Shown here piece after piece: positions 17,047 to 26,157 of a stretch of 64,000 bases of DNA; the stretch's first letter is position 1, and each line of letters starts with the position of its first letter. The DNA is from Mycobacteroides franklinii (GTDB lineage Bacteria > Actinomycetota > Actinomycetes > Mycobacteriales > Mycobacteriaceae): NCBI RefSeq assembly GCF_002013895.1, contig NZ_MAFQ01000006.1, positions 248,001-312,000 of the forward strand, given 5' to 3'. A program made the position numbers and the translations under genes. Below the pieces are notes generated by a model. It was not told the DNA's origin. It worked only from the letters and a program-made list of their open reading frames with translations, and made no database searches.

Positions 17047-18525
17047 ATGTTGACTGCTCCGGTGTGGATGGCGTCACCGCCTGAGGTGCATTCAGCTCTG
17101 CTCAGCGGCGGTCCGGGCCCCGGGCCGCTGCTCGCGGCTGCTGCCGAGTGGTCATCCTTGGGCGCGCATTACTCCGCGACTGCCGACGAACTGCAGGCGA
17201 TTCTGACCGCCACCCACACAGGTGCATGGCACGGGCCGAGCGCGGAAATGTATGTGGCAGCGCATGTTCCGTATCTGGAATGGCTCAGCCAGGGCGCCGC
17301 CCAGAGCAATGCCCGGGCAGCGCAACACGGGGCCGCGGCCGGCGCGTACAGCGCCGCACTGGCGGTGATGCCCACCCTCACCGAGTTGGCCGCCAACCAC
17401 GCCACCCACGCGGCACTGGTGGCGACAAACTTCTTCGGTATCAACGCAATTCCTATCGTCGTCACCGAGGCCGACTACGTTCGCATGTGGGTGCAGGCGG
17501 CCACCACGATGGCCACGTACCAAGCGGCTTCCGAAGTGGCCTTGGCGTCCACACCGCCTTCCACACCGCCGCCCGTGATCCTGCATGGTCACGATCACGA
17601 TCATGACCATGAGCACGAACATGGCCACGACGACGACCACGGTCACGGCGACCTGGATCCCACCGACCCGGAGTGGTGGGTACATGTGGCCGGCGAGATG
17701 CTCGAACATTTCGAGTTGTTGCTGAACAACCTGCTGACCGATCCCGCCGCACTGCTCACCAACCTTCCGATGGTGTTGGCGGATGTGGCCTTTCATGCAG
17801 CCCAATTGGCCTCGACCATCGGCCAATTCGCCCCGGCACTGATCCAGCCCGCGCTGGCTCTGGCGATCGCCAACCTTGGTTGGGCGGCGGGGTTCGCGGG
17901 CCTGGCCGGCATCCAACCGTCGCCGGAAATCCTTGCCGCGGAACCCAGTCCGGCAGCGGATGCTCCTACGGCGGCGTCCGCCGGCACCGCCCCGACCACC
18001 AGTCCATCGGCGCCGGCTCCGGCACCGACCCCTACGAGCGCCCCCGCGCCCACCCCCACCAGTACCGCACCCGCTCCGTCCCCTCCACCGCCCGTCGGCG
18101 ACCCGGGCTTCTCCTTTCCGTATGCCGTCGGTGGCGGACCACGCATCGGCGCGGGGGTGACGTTGGCGAGTCAGGCGCGCAGGGGAAGCACTGCGGCAGT
18201 GCGGTCCTCGGTGCGGGAAGAGGCCGCCACCGCGGCGACGGCAGCGGCACGACAGGCGCGCCGACGCCGCGACCGGAGCAAGCAAGAAGGACGGGCCGTC
18301 GAGTACATGGACATAGATGCCAGCCCAGCATCAGGCAGAGACGAGACCCCTGTAGCGGCTTCACACCGCGGAGCCGGTCCCATGGGTTTCACCGGAACTG
18401 CACTCCGAACGGGTGCAACGGCAACGGGATTGGTGACACTGAGCCGCGGCGATGACTTCAGCGAGGGGGCTCGGGCGCCGATGCTGCCGAATACGTGGGA
18501 TCCGGAGCGCGACAGGGAAGACTAA
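17047..18525 (+). CDS. PPE-family protein with His-rich insert, PPE-PPW type
   Basis: The 492-aa protein has an N-terminal PPE domain (PPE at residues 11-13, AWHGPSA near 60-66, to about 168). A metal-ligand-like segment of alternating His and Asp/Glu follows at residues 180-200. A hydrophobic middle, a Pro/Ala/Thr-rich linker (about 300-350) and a C-terminus with GFTGT and PMLPNTW follow; the last two are PPE-PPW subfamily motifs. AGAGGG precedes the ATG. No PE gene is adjacent, so it must pair elsewhere, presumably for type VII (ESX) export. The His-rich tract and the Zur-like site suggest a zinc-acquisition role, which is inference. Confidence 0.85.
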   Translation: MLTAPVWMASPPEVHSALLSGGPGPGPLLAAAAEWSSLGAHYSATADELQAILTATHTGAWHGPSAEMYVAAHVPYLEWLSQGAAQSNARAAQHGAAAGAYSAALAVMPTLTELAANHATHAALVATNFFGINAIPIVVTEADYVRMWVQAATTMATYQAASEVALASTPPSTPPPVILHGHDHDHDHEHEHGHDDDHGHGDLDPTDPEWWVHVAGEMLEHFELLLNNLLTDPAALLTNLPMVLADVAFHAAQLASTIGQFAPALIQPALALAIANLGWAAGFAGLAGIQPSPEILAAEPSPAADAPTAASAGTAPTTSPSAPAPAPTPTSAPAPTPTSTAPAPSPPPPVGDPGFSFPYAVGGGPRIGAGVTLASQARRGSTAAVRSSVREEAATAATAAARQARRRRDRSKQEGRAVEYMDIDASPASGRDETPVAASHRGAGPMGFTGTALRTGATATGLVTLSRGDDFSEGARAPMLPNTWDPERDRED

Positions 18526-18545
18526 CGTCGCCAAAGTCACCGATT

Positions 18546-20219
18546 TCAAACAGTCCGTTCGTCCTGCTTACGTCGGCGCGTGGAGGCCGCACCCAACAAC
18601 AGCGCGGTCAGGTCGTTGTCCCCGGACTGCTTGTCACGGTCCTGTTGATCGTCCTTCTTCTTGTCTTTCGACGAGAACTTCGATGACTGCTGCTTCTGCT
18701 GTTTCAGCTGCCTCATCATGTCGTCAATGCGCTGACCGTCCTGCGTGGATTGCTTCTGCTGGTCCGACGACTGGTCGGGCTGCCCCGCATCGTGCTGCGG
18801 TGGCTGTTGAGGCCCCTGCTCCAGTTGTTGCGGCGGCTGCCGGGGTGCCTGGTCAGGGCCCTGCGATCCCGGGTTAGCTTGCCCACCTTGATAATCTGGA
18901 TTCGGAGCGCCCGGCCCCTGCGTGTACGGGTTTGCGTTCTGGTAATCCGGGATCTGTTCGCCATTGGCCGCACGCTGCCACGAGCTATCCGCATTCTGCC
19001 CCTGCTGCGCAGAGCCGTTCGGAGTCGACGTGTTCTCCCCTTGTCCCGGCTGCTGGTTGTAGATGCTGATCCCGTTGTTCTGATCAAGACCCGGCGTACC
19101 CGAGTTGGCCCCCTGATAGTCCGGCATCTGGTTCGGCATCTGAGGCGGTTGAAACTGCGAGGCGTCAGGCCCATAGGAGCCGTCACCCGGGCCGCCGCCG
19201 CAGTCCGGCGGGCACGCCGCGTGCGCCTGCGGCACAGACGCGGGGGTGAACCACCCCAAACCCAGTCCCCCCGCCGAAAACAGCAGCACCGCTGCCACAC
19301 CCGCAAGCGCCGCAGCCTTCTGGTTCGCGCCCTCGACCCACACCCACAGGCCAGACAGTCCAGTCCACCAGCCCAGGTTCGCCCCGATGGCCCACACCAA
19401 CACCGCGACGACAGCTGCAGCGGCGGGCAACACGCCGGAACCCGAGATGGTCGGTGCGAGCTTCGGAGTCAGCCAGGCAGCCAAGATCACCAGGCCCAGT
19501 GCGCCGGCGATCAGGGCAGCCATCAGCGCCGGGTGCGACGGTGCGTTGTCGCCGCTGCGTCGCGCGCGATCACGCTCCATCAGCAGCCCACTGCTGACCA
19601 GCGACTCCTTAACCACACCCGCCAAGTAGTTACCCCCGGCGAACAGCGTGACACCCGCCAACACAGCGATCAGCATCTGACCAGCCCCGAGTAACAGCGA
19701 CCAGCCGCGCTCGCCGGTCACCGACTGCCACCACGTGCCGTACCCGCCGCGGAAGACCCACCACATGCCCAGCGCGCCGATAATGACTCCGACCGTCGCG
19801 ATGAACGCTTGCGCAGGCTCCGAAGACCGGTTCTTCGCGTTGTCGAGTATCGCCGTGATGAGGGCCTGAGCACCCCACGTCGCCAGCTTGATGCCGCCGC
19901 CGAGCGCGGTCAGTGTCAACAACAACAGCGCAGACCAGCTGATCAGATCAGCGGCACCGTCCCCGCTGCGGTAGAGGTTGTGCAGTGCGGCGACGCCACC
20001 GGCGACAAGGGCGCCGCCCGCAGCGAATGACGCTAGTCGGCGTGCCGCACCAGCATCAGCACGGGATTGCGTTTCAAGATCAGGATGAGGCAACTGCTCC
20101 GTGGCGACATCAGAACCAGGCAGTTTGCGGCAATTGGTCACTGCTGTCAGGCGTTCCGCCGATGGCACGTATCCCGGCACAATCGCCTCCGTCAAATCCC
20201 CGCAAAGTTCCCCAGGCAT
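18546..20219 (-). CDS. Multi-pass membrane protein with Gln/Pro-rich C-terminal tail, function unknown
   Basis: I do not recognise this 557-aa protein. Hydrophobic segments lie near residues 62-80, 92-112, 137-156, 174-200, 230-250, 262-282 and 305-325. A tail of more than 200 residues is rich in Gln, Pro, Asn, Gly and Asp, holds three PDYQ copies (367, 424, 441), and ends in a Lys/Gln-rich charged stretch. The layout of several TM helices plus a hydrophilic tail is seen in proteins of conjugative or secretion machines, but no partner genes are present. The start is uncertain: no clear RBS precedes the ATG at 20219. It lies in probable island DNA. Confidence 0.6.
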   Translation of the reverse strand: MPGELCGDLTEAIVPGYVPSAERLTAVTNCRKLPGSDVATEQLPHPDLETQSRADAGAARRLASFAAGGALVAGGVAALHNLYRSGDGAADLISWSALLLLTLTALGGGIKLATWGAQALITAILDNAKNRSSEPAQAFIATVGVIIGALGMWWVFRGGYGTWWQSVTGERGWSLLLGAGQMLIAVLAGVTLFAGGNYLAGVVKESLVSSGLLMERDRARRSGDNAPSHPALMAALIAGALGLVILAAWLTPKLAPTISGSGVLPAAAAVVAVLVWAIGANLGWWTGLSGLWVWVEGANQKAAALAGVAAVLLFSAGGLGLGWFTPASVPQAHAACPPDCGGGPGDGSYGPDASQFQPPQMPNQMPDYQGANSGTPGLDQNNGISIYNQQPGQGENTSTPNGSAQQGQNADSSWQRAANGEQIPDYQNANPYTQGPGAPNPDYQGGQANPGSQGPDQAPRQPPQQLEQGPQQPPQHDAGQPDQSSDQQKQSTQDGQRIDDMMRQLKQQKQQSSKFSSKDKKKDDQQDRDKQSGDNDLTALLLGAASTRRRKQDERTV

Positions 20220-20612
20220 GAGACTACGCGCACCAGACAGGGGTTGTCCACGCAGACAGCAAACATAACTCTCCTACCGGGGTGAGGGCTCGGAGGGGGT
20301 CACCCGGAATCGGTCCGAGGCAGGCCTACCACTGCTTCCTCGTCAAACGCATTCCGCCGCGCAACGACCAGCGCACCGAGGCCGCAATGACAGCTCGCGT
20401 GGTCCACCAGAATCGCAATACGGCAATCAGATTCGAGCCCAATAGACCAAATCTGCTCGCCCGACGAGTGACTGCTAAGCAGACGACCGAATCGCCCTGC
20501 TCGATCCCATTCCACGTGATGCGAAACCGGCGAACCTGATGGGCAAGGCAGAACGGCTCAAGTTCTAGACTCTCGGCCGCAGGGCTGAGCAACGATGAGT
20601 AGGTGACACTGA
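20220..20612. other. Non-coding or decayed stretch in the accessory region
   Basis: I find no convincing gene here. Short frames on both strands (about 70-90 codons) overlap each other and have no recognisable domain or RBS. It lies between the membrane protein and the sulfotransferase and may be degraded mobile DNA. Confidence 0.4.
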
Positions 20613-20840
20613 CTAACTAGGCAACGACCTCAAGCCCTCAATCAGCGAGCGCATCTGGAACCAGGTCTCGGCTATGTATTGCCCCTCGATCGCTGGTGCG
20701 TGCGTTGAGAGCAAACGTGCTTGACGGGTGAGGTGAATGCAGTCGTCTGCCAGAAACGACCGACACCCCGGCGAGATCGCGGTCCGGATCATGATATCGA
20801 TGACTGCCCCGACATCAAGATGAAATTTGCCTAGGCCCAA
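20613..20840 (-). CDS. Possible small ORF downstream of the sulfotransferase
   Basis: A 75-codon frame starts at a TTG that overlaps the end of the sulfotransferase gene by 10 bp. The product contains GAVIDIMIRTAISPGCRSF and HAPAIEGQYIAETWF and looks protein-like, though it matches no family I recognise. It could be a real coupled gene or the shifted tail of a longer ancestral sulfotransferase. Confidence 0.25.
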   Translation of the reverse strand: MGLGKFHLDVGAVIDIMIRTAISPGCRSFLADDCIHLTRQARLLSTHAPAIEGQYIAETWFQMRSLIEGLRSLPS

Positions 20841-21805
20841 GTGCCTTTGCGCCCGTGAACAAGTCCGACCGCCTCGAAAATCGGCTTCATGAAAAGGCGT
20901 GACATCCGATAGGGCACGTTGAAGTGCCCGCGGAAATCCTCCAACGCCGTGCGGAAACCGTGCTCGCTTGCTCGATACTCCGCAAAAACACGATCCAGCA
21001 CCGATTGATCCCAAAGCTCATCTCGTGCGGCGGCTTGCAATTCCCTGTAAACGACAGAGAGCCAGTCGGTTCCAAACGGCTCGGCGACCGGACCACCCCG
21101 TCGCTGGCGTCGAAGACCCGGTTCGAGGAACGACTCAACAGCGCTCCCGTCCCCCGTGTCGAGATCGACGGGCAGCACCTCGGAAATCCGCTTCATCTCG
21201 CAGCGCCAATCGTCCAACACATTCGAGTAGTCCACAAAAGTGCGCGGCAGGCCTCGGGTGTCCCGCTCGGCCAAGAGGTTGTATTTCAACCACAGGGCAC
21301 TGGAAAGCTGCGGCGAGGCCTGCATCAGCTTGGAAAGCGATGCCGACACCTCCTGCGGGTTTCGCACCGCAATCACCGTCGCCACATCGAATCCCGCCAG
21401 ACGCGCCGCCTCGAACCACATGTTGAACAGCAGAGATATATGTAGAACCTTGATGACCACGAGGGGCGCTTCCGGCAGTGTGCGTATGTATGCTGCAATC
21501 TCGGCGGTGAAGGCGGCCTTCTTGTCCTCGCCCAACACCCCCTCTTCTTGTAGGCGCAGCGTCGGATCGAAAAAGCTACTGCCGTGGCGGTATAGGAGCT
21601 TTTCGTTCAGATGCAAGGCTGCGCGCGGTTCCCAGTACCCGCGCGGATTGCCGGAGTCGGCCCCCAACATCCCGGCGGGGAGTGCCGCTCCACACAGCGA
21701 CAGAACCCGGGTGAGGGCCGATGTCCCCGACCGCCCCATGCCCAAGACGAACACAATGACCGGGCGCCCGGGCGCTGACAATGCCCGGTCGACCTGGGCG
21801 GTCAC
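20831..21805 (-). CDS. Sulfotransferase family protein
   Basis: The product (324 aa from GTG 21805) begins close to a PAPS-binding P-loop, VIVFVLGMGRSGTSALTRVL. It continues with NPRGYWEPRAALHLNEKLL and VVIKVLHISLLFNMW, and the second PAPS-contacting motif is around VIAVRNPQEVSASLSKL. Such enzymes transfer sulfate from PAPS to glycans or lipids; mycobacteria use them on trehalose and glycolipids. An upstream frame to 21931 adds an unlikely Arg-rich sequence. GTG 21805 is supported by a GTGA overlap with a short ORF. The acceptor is unknown. Confidence 0.75.
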   Translation of the reverse strand: MTAQVDRALSAPGRPVIVFVLGMGRSGTSALTRVLSLCGAALPAGMLGADSGNPRGYWEPRAALHLNEKLLYRHGSSFFDPTLRLQEEGVLGEDKKAAFTAEIAAYIRTLPEAPLVVIKVLHISLLFNMWFEAARLAGFDVATVIAVRNPQEVSASLSKLMQASPQLSSALWLKYNLLAERDTRGLPRTFVDYSNVLDDWRCEMKRISEVLPVDLDTGDGSAVESFLEPGLRRQRRGGPVAEPFGTDWLSVVYRELQAAARDELWDQSVLDRVFAEYRASEHGFRTALEDFRGHFNVPYRMSRLFMKPIFEAVGLVHGRKGTWA

Positions 21806-21897
21806 GGACAGGAGTCCGCGCTCAGTGCCGCACGCGGCAGCACCAGGACGTCGGACGGATCCAAGAGATGCATGAGCTGGTACCCAGTGGCGGTCAT
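21802..21897 (-). CDS. Possible 31-residue leader ORF coupled to the sulfotransferase
   Basis: An ATG at 21897 opens a 31-codon frame (MTATGYQLMHLL and on to SADSCP) whose TGA overlaps the sulfotransferase GTG as GTGA. It could be a leader peptide or a remnant of a shifted N-terminus. Support is limited to the coupling geometry. Confidence 0.25.
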   Translation of the reverse strand: MTATGYQLMHLLDPSDVLVLPRAALSADSCP

Positions 21898-21931
21898 CGA
21901 TACCCCGATCTGATGTTTTCCCTCGCTGCAC

Positions 21932-22253
21932 AAGTTTGATTCATTAACGAAACAACCCTTGACCGAGCCAGGCTAACCTCACCCGATATTGATCACAACC
22001 CGTAACTCGGCAATACCGCCGCCATTCACGCGATCGAAAACTCGCGCAGCAATCGAGTCGCAATCGCAGCAGCACATAACATTCCCGGCGATGGCAGATT
22101 TGGCTCCCACCAGCACGCCCGATGTCAATTACGATAGTCAACCGTAACCAATTATGGCACTCCGCAAATGCGGGGGTGCGCAACGCAGCTACCGCCGCAT
22201 AAAGCCTATTAACATCGCATTACTTAATGCTATGAGAGACACTGCGCGCCAAT
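21932..22253. other. AT-richer intergenic DNA between sulfotransferase and integrase remnant
   Basis: No gene is visible. The stretch is noticeably richer in A and T than the flanking genes, with several TAAC, AATTA and TTAAT tracts, as expected for transferred DNA. It may contain the sulfotransferase promoter reading leftward. Confidence 0.4.
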
Positions 22254-23323
22254 ATGCGACCCACGGTCGGCGATCGTCACGCCGCCGACGTACAGTTTTC
22301 GCCCGGCTGGCGCCCCGGTCCACGAACCGCACCGTCCGCCGACACACCGCGACAAAATGTCGTCAGAAAACTTTCTTCACACCTCCACCGCAAGCAGATG
22401 TCGGCGTACGTAACCTCGCTGCGGCCGATCGTGGACCACCTCGGCGGCCAGCCGGTACAGAGCATCACCAAGGACGACATCGAGACGGCAGTCCAGGCGC
22501 TGCGCACGGGCACATCGAAGATGGGTACCTGGAATGCGCCGACCAAGCTGAAGAAAAGCGCGAAGAAGGTGCGGTCGAAATGGCCTGCGACATCGATCAA
22601 TCCGATGCTCGCTAAAACGCGCTCCGTCTTCGACGACTTGGTGAACCAGGGCATCGTGGTGCGGAACGTCGCAGCGCTAGTGAAGAGCCTCCCGGCTAAG
22701 AAGGCTGAAATGCACACCCTCGACGGCGACCCGGTCGTCACGCTCCTCGATGCGACGGCCGGCGATCCATTCGCGATCGCCTGGCTGCTCGCGGTGTAGG
22801 GCCTGCGCCGTGGCGAGATTCTCGCGATCGACATCGACAAAGACATCGATGCGACCACCATCCGTCGACGAGTCGCGGATCGCCGTCTCCGGAGGCAGCG
22901 TGAGCGGCGCAACCAAAACAGTGACAAGCACCCGCACGTTGCCGATGCCAGAGGATCTAGCGCCGCGAGCGCAAGCGTCACGCGAAACTAAAGCTGCTGC
23001 TGGGATCGAAGTGGACCAACACCGGTCTGCTCGTAGTTGACGAGTTAGGGAACCCGCCTCACCCGGACACCGTCACGGCGGCCTGGCGCAGAGCCCTGGC
23101 GAACGCCGGACTCCCTCACGTTCGCCTGCACGACGCGCGCCACAGCTGCGCCACGCTGATGCACCTCAACAGGGTGCCCGTCGTCGTGATCGCCGCGTGG
23201 CTCGGCCACAAGGATCCTGGCTTCACGCTCCGCACGTATGCCCACAGCACCAACGACGCGTTGGCTGAAGCGGCAGCCATGCTCGGCACGATCACGGCGC
23301 GGAAGACGAAGGACGCTCAGTAG
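22254..23323 (+). pseudogene. Tyrosine-recombinase (phage-type integrase) remnant
   Basis: The N-terminal SAM-like core-binding domain is readable (VTSLRPIVDHLGGQPVQSI, then TKDDIETAVQAL). An in-frame TAG at 22797 interrupts it just before the catalytic Arg region GLRRGEILAIDID. The frame then moves to another phase near 22890 (TVTSTRTLPMPEDLA) and to a third near 22980. The third carries LHDARHSCATLMHL, WLGHKDPGFTLRTYAHS and the stop at 23321. All catalytic residues (R, HxxR, H, Y) remain recognisable, but one stop and at least two frameshifts make it non-functional. It ends 106 bp from the 3' end of tRNA-Phe, the usual integration site geometry. Confidence 0.85.
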
Positions 23324-23429
23324 CCCGCTGCTGCGAATAAGGCAGCCGATGTGTCATATGTGTCAGATTCGAGTCACACAGAAGTTGCCCCGAAAACGAG
23401 AAAAACCACCTGCTATCAGGTGATTTTTA

Positions 23430-23506
23430 TGGTGGCCAGGGCCGGGATCGAACCGGCGACCTTCCGCTTTTCAGGCGGACGCTCGTACCAACTGAGCTAC
23501 CTGGCC
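23430..23506 (-). tRNA. pheU: tRNA-Phe (GAA)
   Basis: The minus strand folds as a cloverleaf with acceptor GGCCAGG/CCTGGCC, an anticodon stem CCGC/GCGG around loop CTGAAAA (anticodon GAA) and GGTTCGATCCC in the T arm. The 3' CCA is encoded (23430-23432). Its 3' end faces the integrase remnant, so it is the likely attachment site. Confidence 0.95.
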
Positions 23507-23541
23507 GGACGGCAGACCCACTACATACTGCCTCGCCGTAC

Positions 23542-23618
23542 TGGCGACCCTGACGGGACTCGAACCCGCGACCTCCGCCGTGACAGGGCGGCGCGCTAAC
23601 CAACTGCGCCACAGGGCC
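23542..23618 (-). tRNA. aspT: tRNA-Asp (GTC)
   Basis: Acceptor strands GGCCCTG and CAGGGTC pair with one G-T. The anticodon loop is CTGTCAC with anticodon GTC, and the T loop is GGTTCGAGTCCC. Discriminator G and an encoded CCA occupy the 3' end. Confidence 0.95.
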
Positions 23619-23647
23619 TTACTCTGCTCCCAGTATGACTGGTTGCG

Positions 23648-23720
23648 TACCCCCAACGGGATTCGAACCCGTGCTACCGCCGTGAAAGGGCGGCGTCCTA
23701 GGCCACTAGACGATGGGGGC
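23648..23720 (-). tRNA. gluT: tRNA-Glu (TTC)
   Basis: Acceptor strands GCCCCCA and TGGGGGT pair, the anticodon loop is CTTTCAC (anticodon TTC) and the T arm carries GGTTCGAATCCC. The CCA end is not encoded (CGC follows the discriminator A). Confidence 0.93.
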
Positions 23721-23859
23721 CCATTCCGAATCTCTCCGGGGTACCCACAACGCTTGTCGCGTTGGGAGCTTGCACAGCTTAGGACACAACTGCCTCAGAA
23801 CCCAAACCGGATAACCTCGGTGCTCGCGCGCCCACCCGACCAGTATCCTGTCTCGGCAC

Positions 23860-23935
23860 GCCCCTATAGCTCAGTTGGTAGAGCTACGGACTTTTAATCC
23901 GCAGGTCCCAGGTTCGAGCCCTGGTGGGGGCACCA
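23860..23935 (+). tRNA. lysT: tRNA-Lys (TTT)
   Basis: Acceptor GCCCCTA pairs with TGGGGGC (one T-G pair), the anticodon loop is CTTTTAA (anticodon TTT), and GGTTCGAGCCC forms the T arm. CCA is encoded at 23933-23935. It is divergent from the Phe-Asp-Glu trio; I recall the same four-tRNA group in M. tuberculosis. Confidence 0.95.
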
Positions 23936-24004
23936 GATTATCCGTTGCAATCAGCGGGAGCAGGAGCCTTACCAGGTCATCGACCGGCTCATACCGTTCG
24001 GCCA

Positions 24005-25294
24005 ATGACCTCCACGGCCGAGAACACCGCCACCGGGACGCACCCATCTCAATCCCGTCCCGTGACGTTCAGGCAGGCGTTCTTCGTGGCCGTGACGGCG
24101 GGCCTGGGATACGGCTTCGACTCCTATGCGGTGAACATCTACGGCCTGGTGCTGCCCGAGATCAAGAACACACTGCACATCACCGAGGCCCAGGCCGGAT
24201 ACATCGGCTCGATCTTCCTGCTCGGGTACACCATTGGCACCGTCGGATTCGGCCTCGCAGCGGACCGGTGGGGCCGCAAGACAACGCTCGGGGCCTCGAT
24301 CCTGCTGTACGGCATCACCACCGCCCTGGCCGGCCTCACCACGAACGTCGCCGCGTTCACCGGGCTGCGATTTCTGACGGGTGTCGGCGGCGCCGGCGAG
24401 CTCGCCGTCGGCGCGCCCTACACGGCCGAGGTGTGGCCCGCCAAAACCCGGGCCATAGGCGTTGGTGGCGTGATCTTTTCGCTCTTCTCACTGGGGTACG
24501 TCCTGGCCGCCGGAGTCGCCTTGCTGTTGGTTCCGCATTTCGGTTGGCAGGCGGCGTTCATCGTCGCGATCGTCCCCGCAGTCTTGCTTTTCCTTGCCCG
24601 CCAAGGCATCAAGGAATCACACCGCTACACCCAGACCAAGGCCAAGGTCGCCGGCGGCGCCGCCAAACCCACACTGTGGCACGTGCCGGGAGTGCGGCGG
24701 CGCCTCCTGGTCGGCTGGCTCGTCTACACCGCCAATGCGGTCGGCTACTGGGGCATGACGCTGTTCCTGACCACCTACATCGTCAGGAAATTCCACGCCA
24801 CGTCCATAGACGCGATCCGCTATGCACTCGTCTTCTTCCTGCTGCAGGCCGTCTTCGTGTTCATCGGCACCGCACTGGCCGACTGGATCGGGCGACGCCC
24901 CTCGGCCATCCTCGGCGCTGTCATCGAAATCGTTTCCACCGCATTGGGAGCCACCTCAGACACACTGCCCGAGTACCTGGTCTTCGGCGCCATCTCCATC
25001 GCCACGCTCGGCTGGCTCTGGGGCGTCGGCGATACGTATGTCGCCGAACTCTTCCCTACTGTGCTGCGCGGCACCGGGTTCGGCATCGCGGTCGGCGGCG
25101 GGCGCGTTGTGTCCATCGCGGCACCAGCCCTGGTGGGCTGGGCCATCACGCACTACGGAATCCAGACGCCGTATCTGGCCCTCAGCGCCCTGTGGATTCT
25201 CACGATCATCGGGTACCTGCTGGGACCCGAGACCAGAGGCAAGGAGCTGGAAGATCTTGCCGACGAAGCCTTTACCGAAGACCTGACGTCCTAG
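24005..25294 (+). CDS. MFS transporter, aromatic-acid/sugar porter type
   Basis: The 429-aa protein has 12 hydrophobic segments and the MFS loop 2-3 signature GLAADRWGRKTTLG, with a related ADWIGRRPSAILG in the second half. Asp39 in GYGFDSYAVNIYGL, in the first helix, resembles the proton-coupling DxY motif of AAHS-type aromatic acid:H+ symporters. The ATG at 24005 is chosen because the longer frame starts inside the tRNA-Lys gene. Substrate is unknown; an organic acid is a fair guess. Confidence 0.85.
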   Translation: MTSTAENTATGTHPSQSRPVTFRQAFFVAVTAGLGYGFDSYAVNIYGLVLPEIKNTLHITEAQAGYIGSIFLLGYTIGTVGFGLAADRWGRKTTLGASILLYGITTALAGLTTNVAAFTGLRFLTGVGGAGELAVGAPYTAEVWPAKTRAIGVGGVIFSLFSLGYVLAAGVALLLVPHFGWQAAFIVAIVPAVLLFLARQGIKESHRYTQTKAKVAGGAAKPTLWHVPGVRRRLLVGWLVYTANAVGYWGMTLFLTTYIVRKFHATSIDAIRYALVFFLLQAVFVFIGTALADWIGRRPSAILGAVIEIVSTALGATSDTLPEYLVFGAISIATLGWLWGVGDTYVAELFPTVLRGTGFGIAVGGGRVVSIAAPALVGWAITHYGIQTPYLALSALWILTIIGYLLGPETRGKELEDLADEAFTEDLTS

Positions 25295-25302
25295 CCCACA
25301 CA

Positions 25303-25339
25303 ACTGGGGGCACCGGCAGCGCCTGCCGATGCCCCCAGT
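25303..25339. terminator. Bidirectional terminator between MFS and hydrolase genes
   Basis: A near-perfect hairpin runs from ACTGGGGGCACCGGCAG (25303-25319) to CTGCCGATGCCCCCAGT (25323-25339), with one mismatch and a 3-nt loop. It sits between two convergent stop codons. Confidence 0.8.
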
Positions 25340-25350
25340 CGCAACACCTC

Positions 25351-26046
25351 TTAGCCGACGGAATCCGCGGCGGCCTCGACAATGAGATCAGCGATAGCCA
25401 CCGGCTGAGATGCCAGCGAGGCGTGGCTGGCATCCAATTCGATGATCTTTCGGGGGCTGATCCGCTGCGCCATCCGGCGTTCGTTATCCGGGTTGATCAT
25501 CCGGTCTTGCGTTGATACCTGGTACCACGAGGGCTTGCTCCGCCACGCGGGTGCGGTGATGGCGTCACCGAATGTCGATGCCAGCGGCGCCTTTTGAGTG
25601 ACGGCCATGACAAGCGCAGCATCCTCGGACAGATCCTGAGCGAAGCTCTCACGGAACTTGTCCTGCTTGATCCACAGGTAGCCGTCGCTATCCGGCTCCA
25701 GATTGGCCGCGGCAGCCGGCGGCAGCTGCTCGGTCAGCTGACCGGGGCTCTCACCGGCGTCGGGGGCGAACGCCGCGACATAAACCAGGCCCGCCACGTT
25801 CGGCAGGTCGCCCGCCTCGGTGATCACCGCCCCACCGTAGGAGTGCCCGACAAGCAGTACCGGCCCGTCGATCCGCGCCACCATCTGCCGCGTGCGGGCA
25901 GCATCGTCGGCCAGTGAGGTCAACGGGTTCTCCACCGCGTGAAGATCCCCATACCCGCGACCGTGCAGCTCGACGATCACGTTTCCCCAATGTGCGGCAC
26001 CGCCCCAGAATCCGTGGACCAGGACGATAGCTGGTTTGCTGGGCAT
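25351..26046 (-). CDS. Alpha/beta hydrolase (small esterase, salicylate-esterase-like)
   Basis: The 231-aa protein opens with PAIVLVHGFWGGAAHW, the oxyanion-hole region, has the nucleophile elbow GHSYGG, and a late Asp/His pair (ELDASHASLASQP). This layout matches a large group of cytosolic esterases related to plant salicylate-methyl-ester hydrolases. It is divergent from the AraC gene, which may regulate it. Substrate is unknown. Confidence 0.8.
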   Translation of the reverse strand: MPSKPAIVLVHGFWGGAAHWGNVIVELHGRGYGDLHAVENPLTSLADDAARTRQMVARIDGPVLLVGHSYGGAVITEAGDLPNVAGLVYVAAFAPDAGESPGQLTEQLPPAAAANLEPDSDGYLWIKQDKFRESFAQDLSEDAALVMAVTQKAPLASTFGDAITAPAWRSKPSWYQVSTQDRMINPDNERRMAQRISPRKIIELDASHASLASQPVAIADLIVEAAADSVG

Positions 26047-26157
26047 ATCTGCCTCTCAGTAGATGTTGGACGACCTCCACCCCGTGGACACCGCCATCGT
26101 CGGCGTTGTTGACTTCATGGGGCACCACCAACATATTTGGATAATGAGGCAAGTGAC

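Noticed and set aside
17584..17646. The cluster of CAC/GAC codons in the PPE gene as a DNA repeat
   Set aside because: It is explained by the coding of a His/Asp-rich protein segment in frame.
17152..18285. A 377-codon frame antisense to the PPE gene
   Set aside because: Arg/Gly-rich product and complete overlap with the PPE gene; no supporting signal.
20282..20592. Short overlapping frames on both strands between the membrane protein and the sulfotransferase
   Set aside because: No domain, no RBS, and the frames overlap each other; treated as non-coding or decayed DNA.
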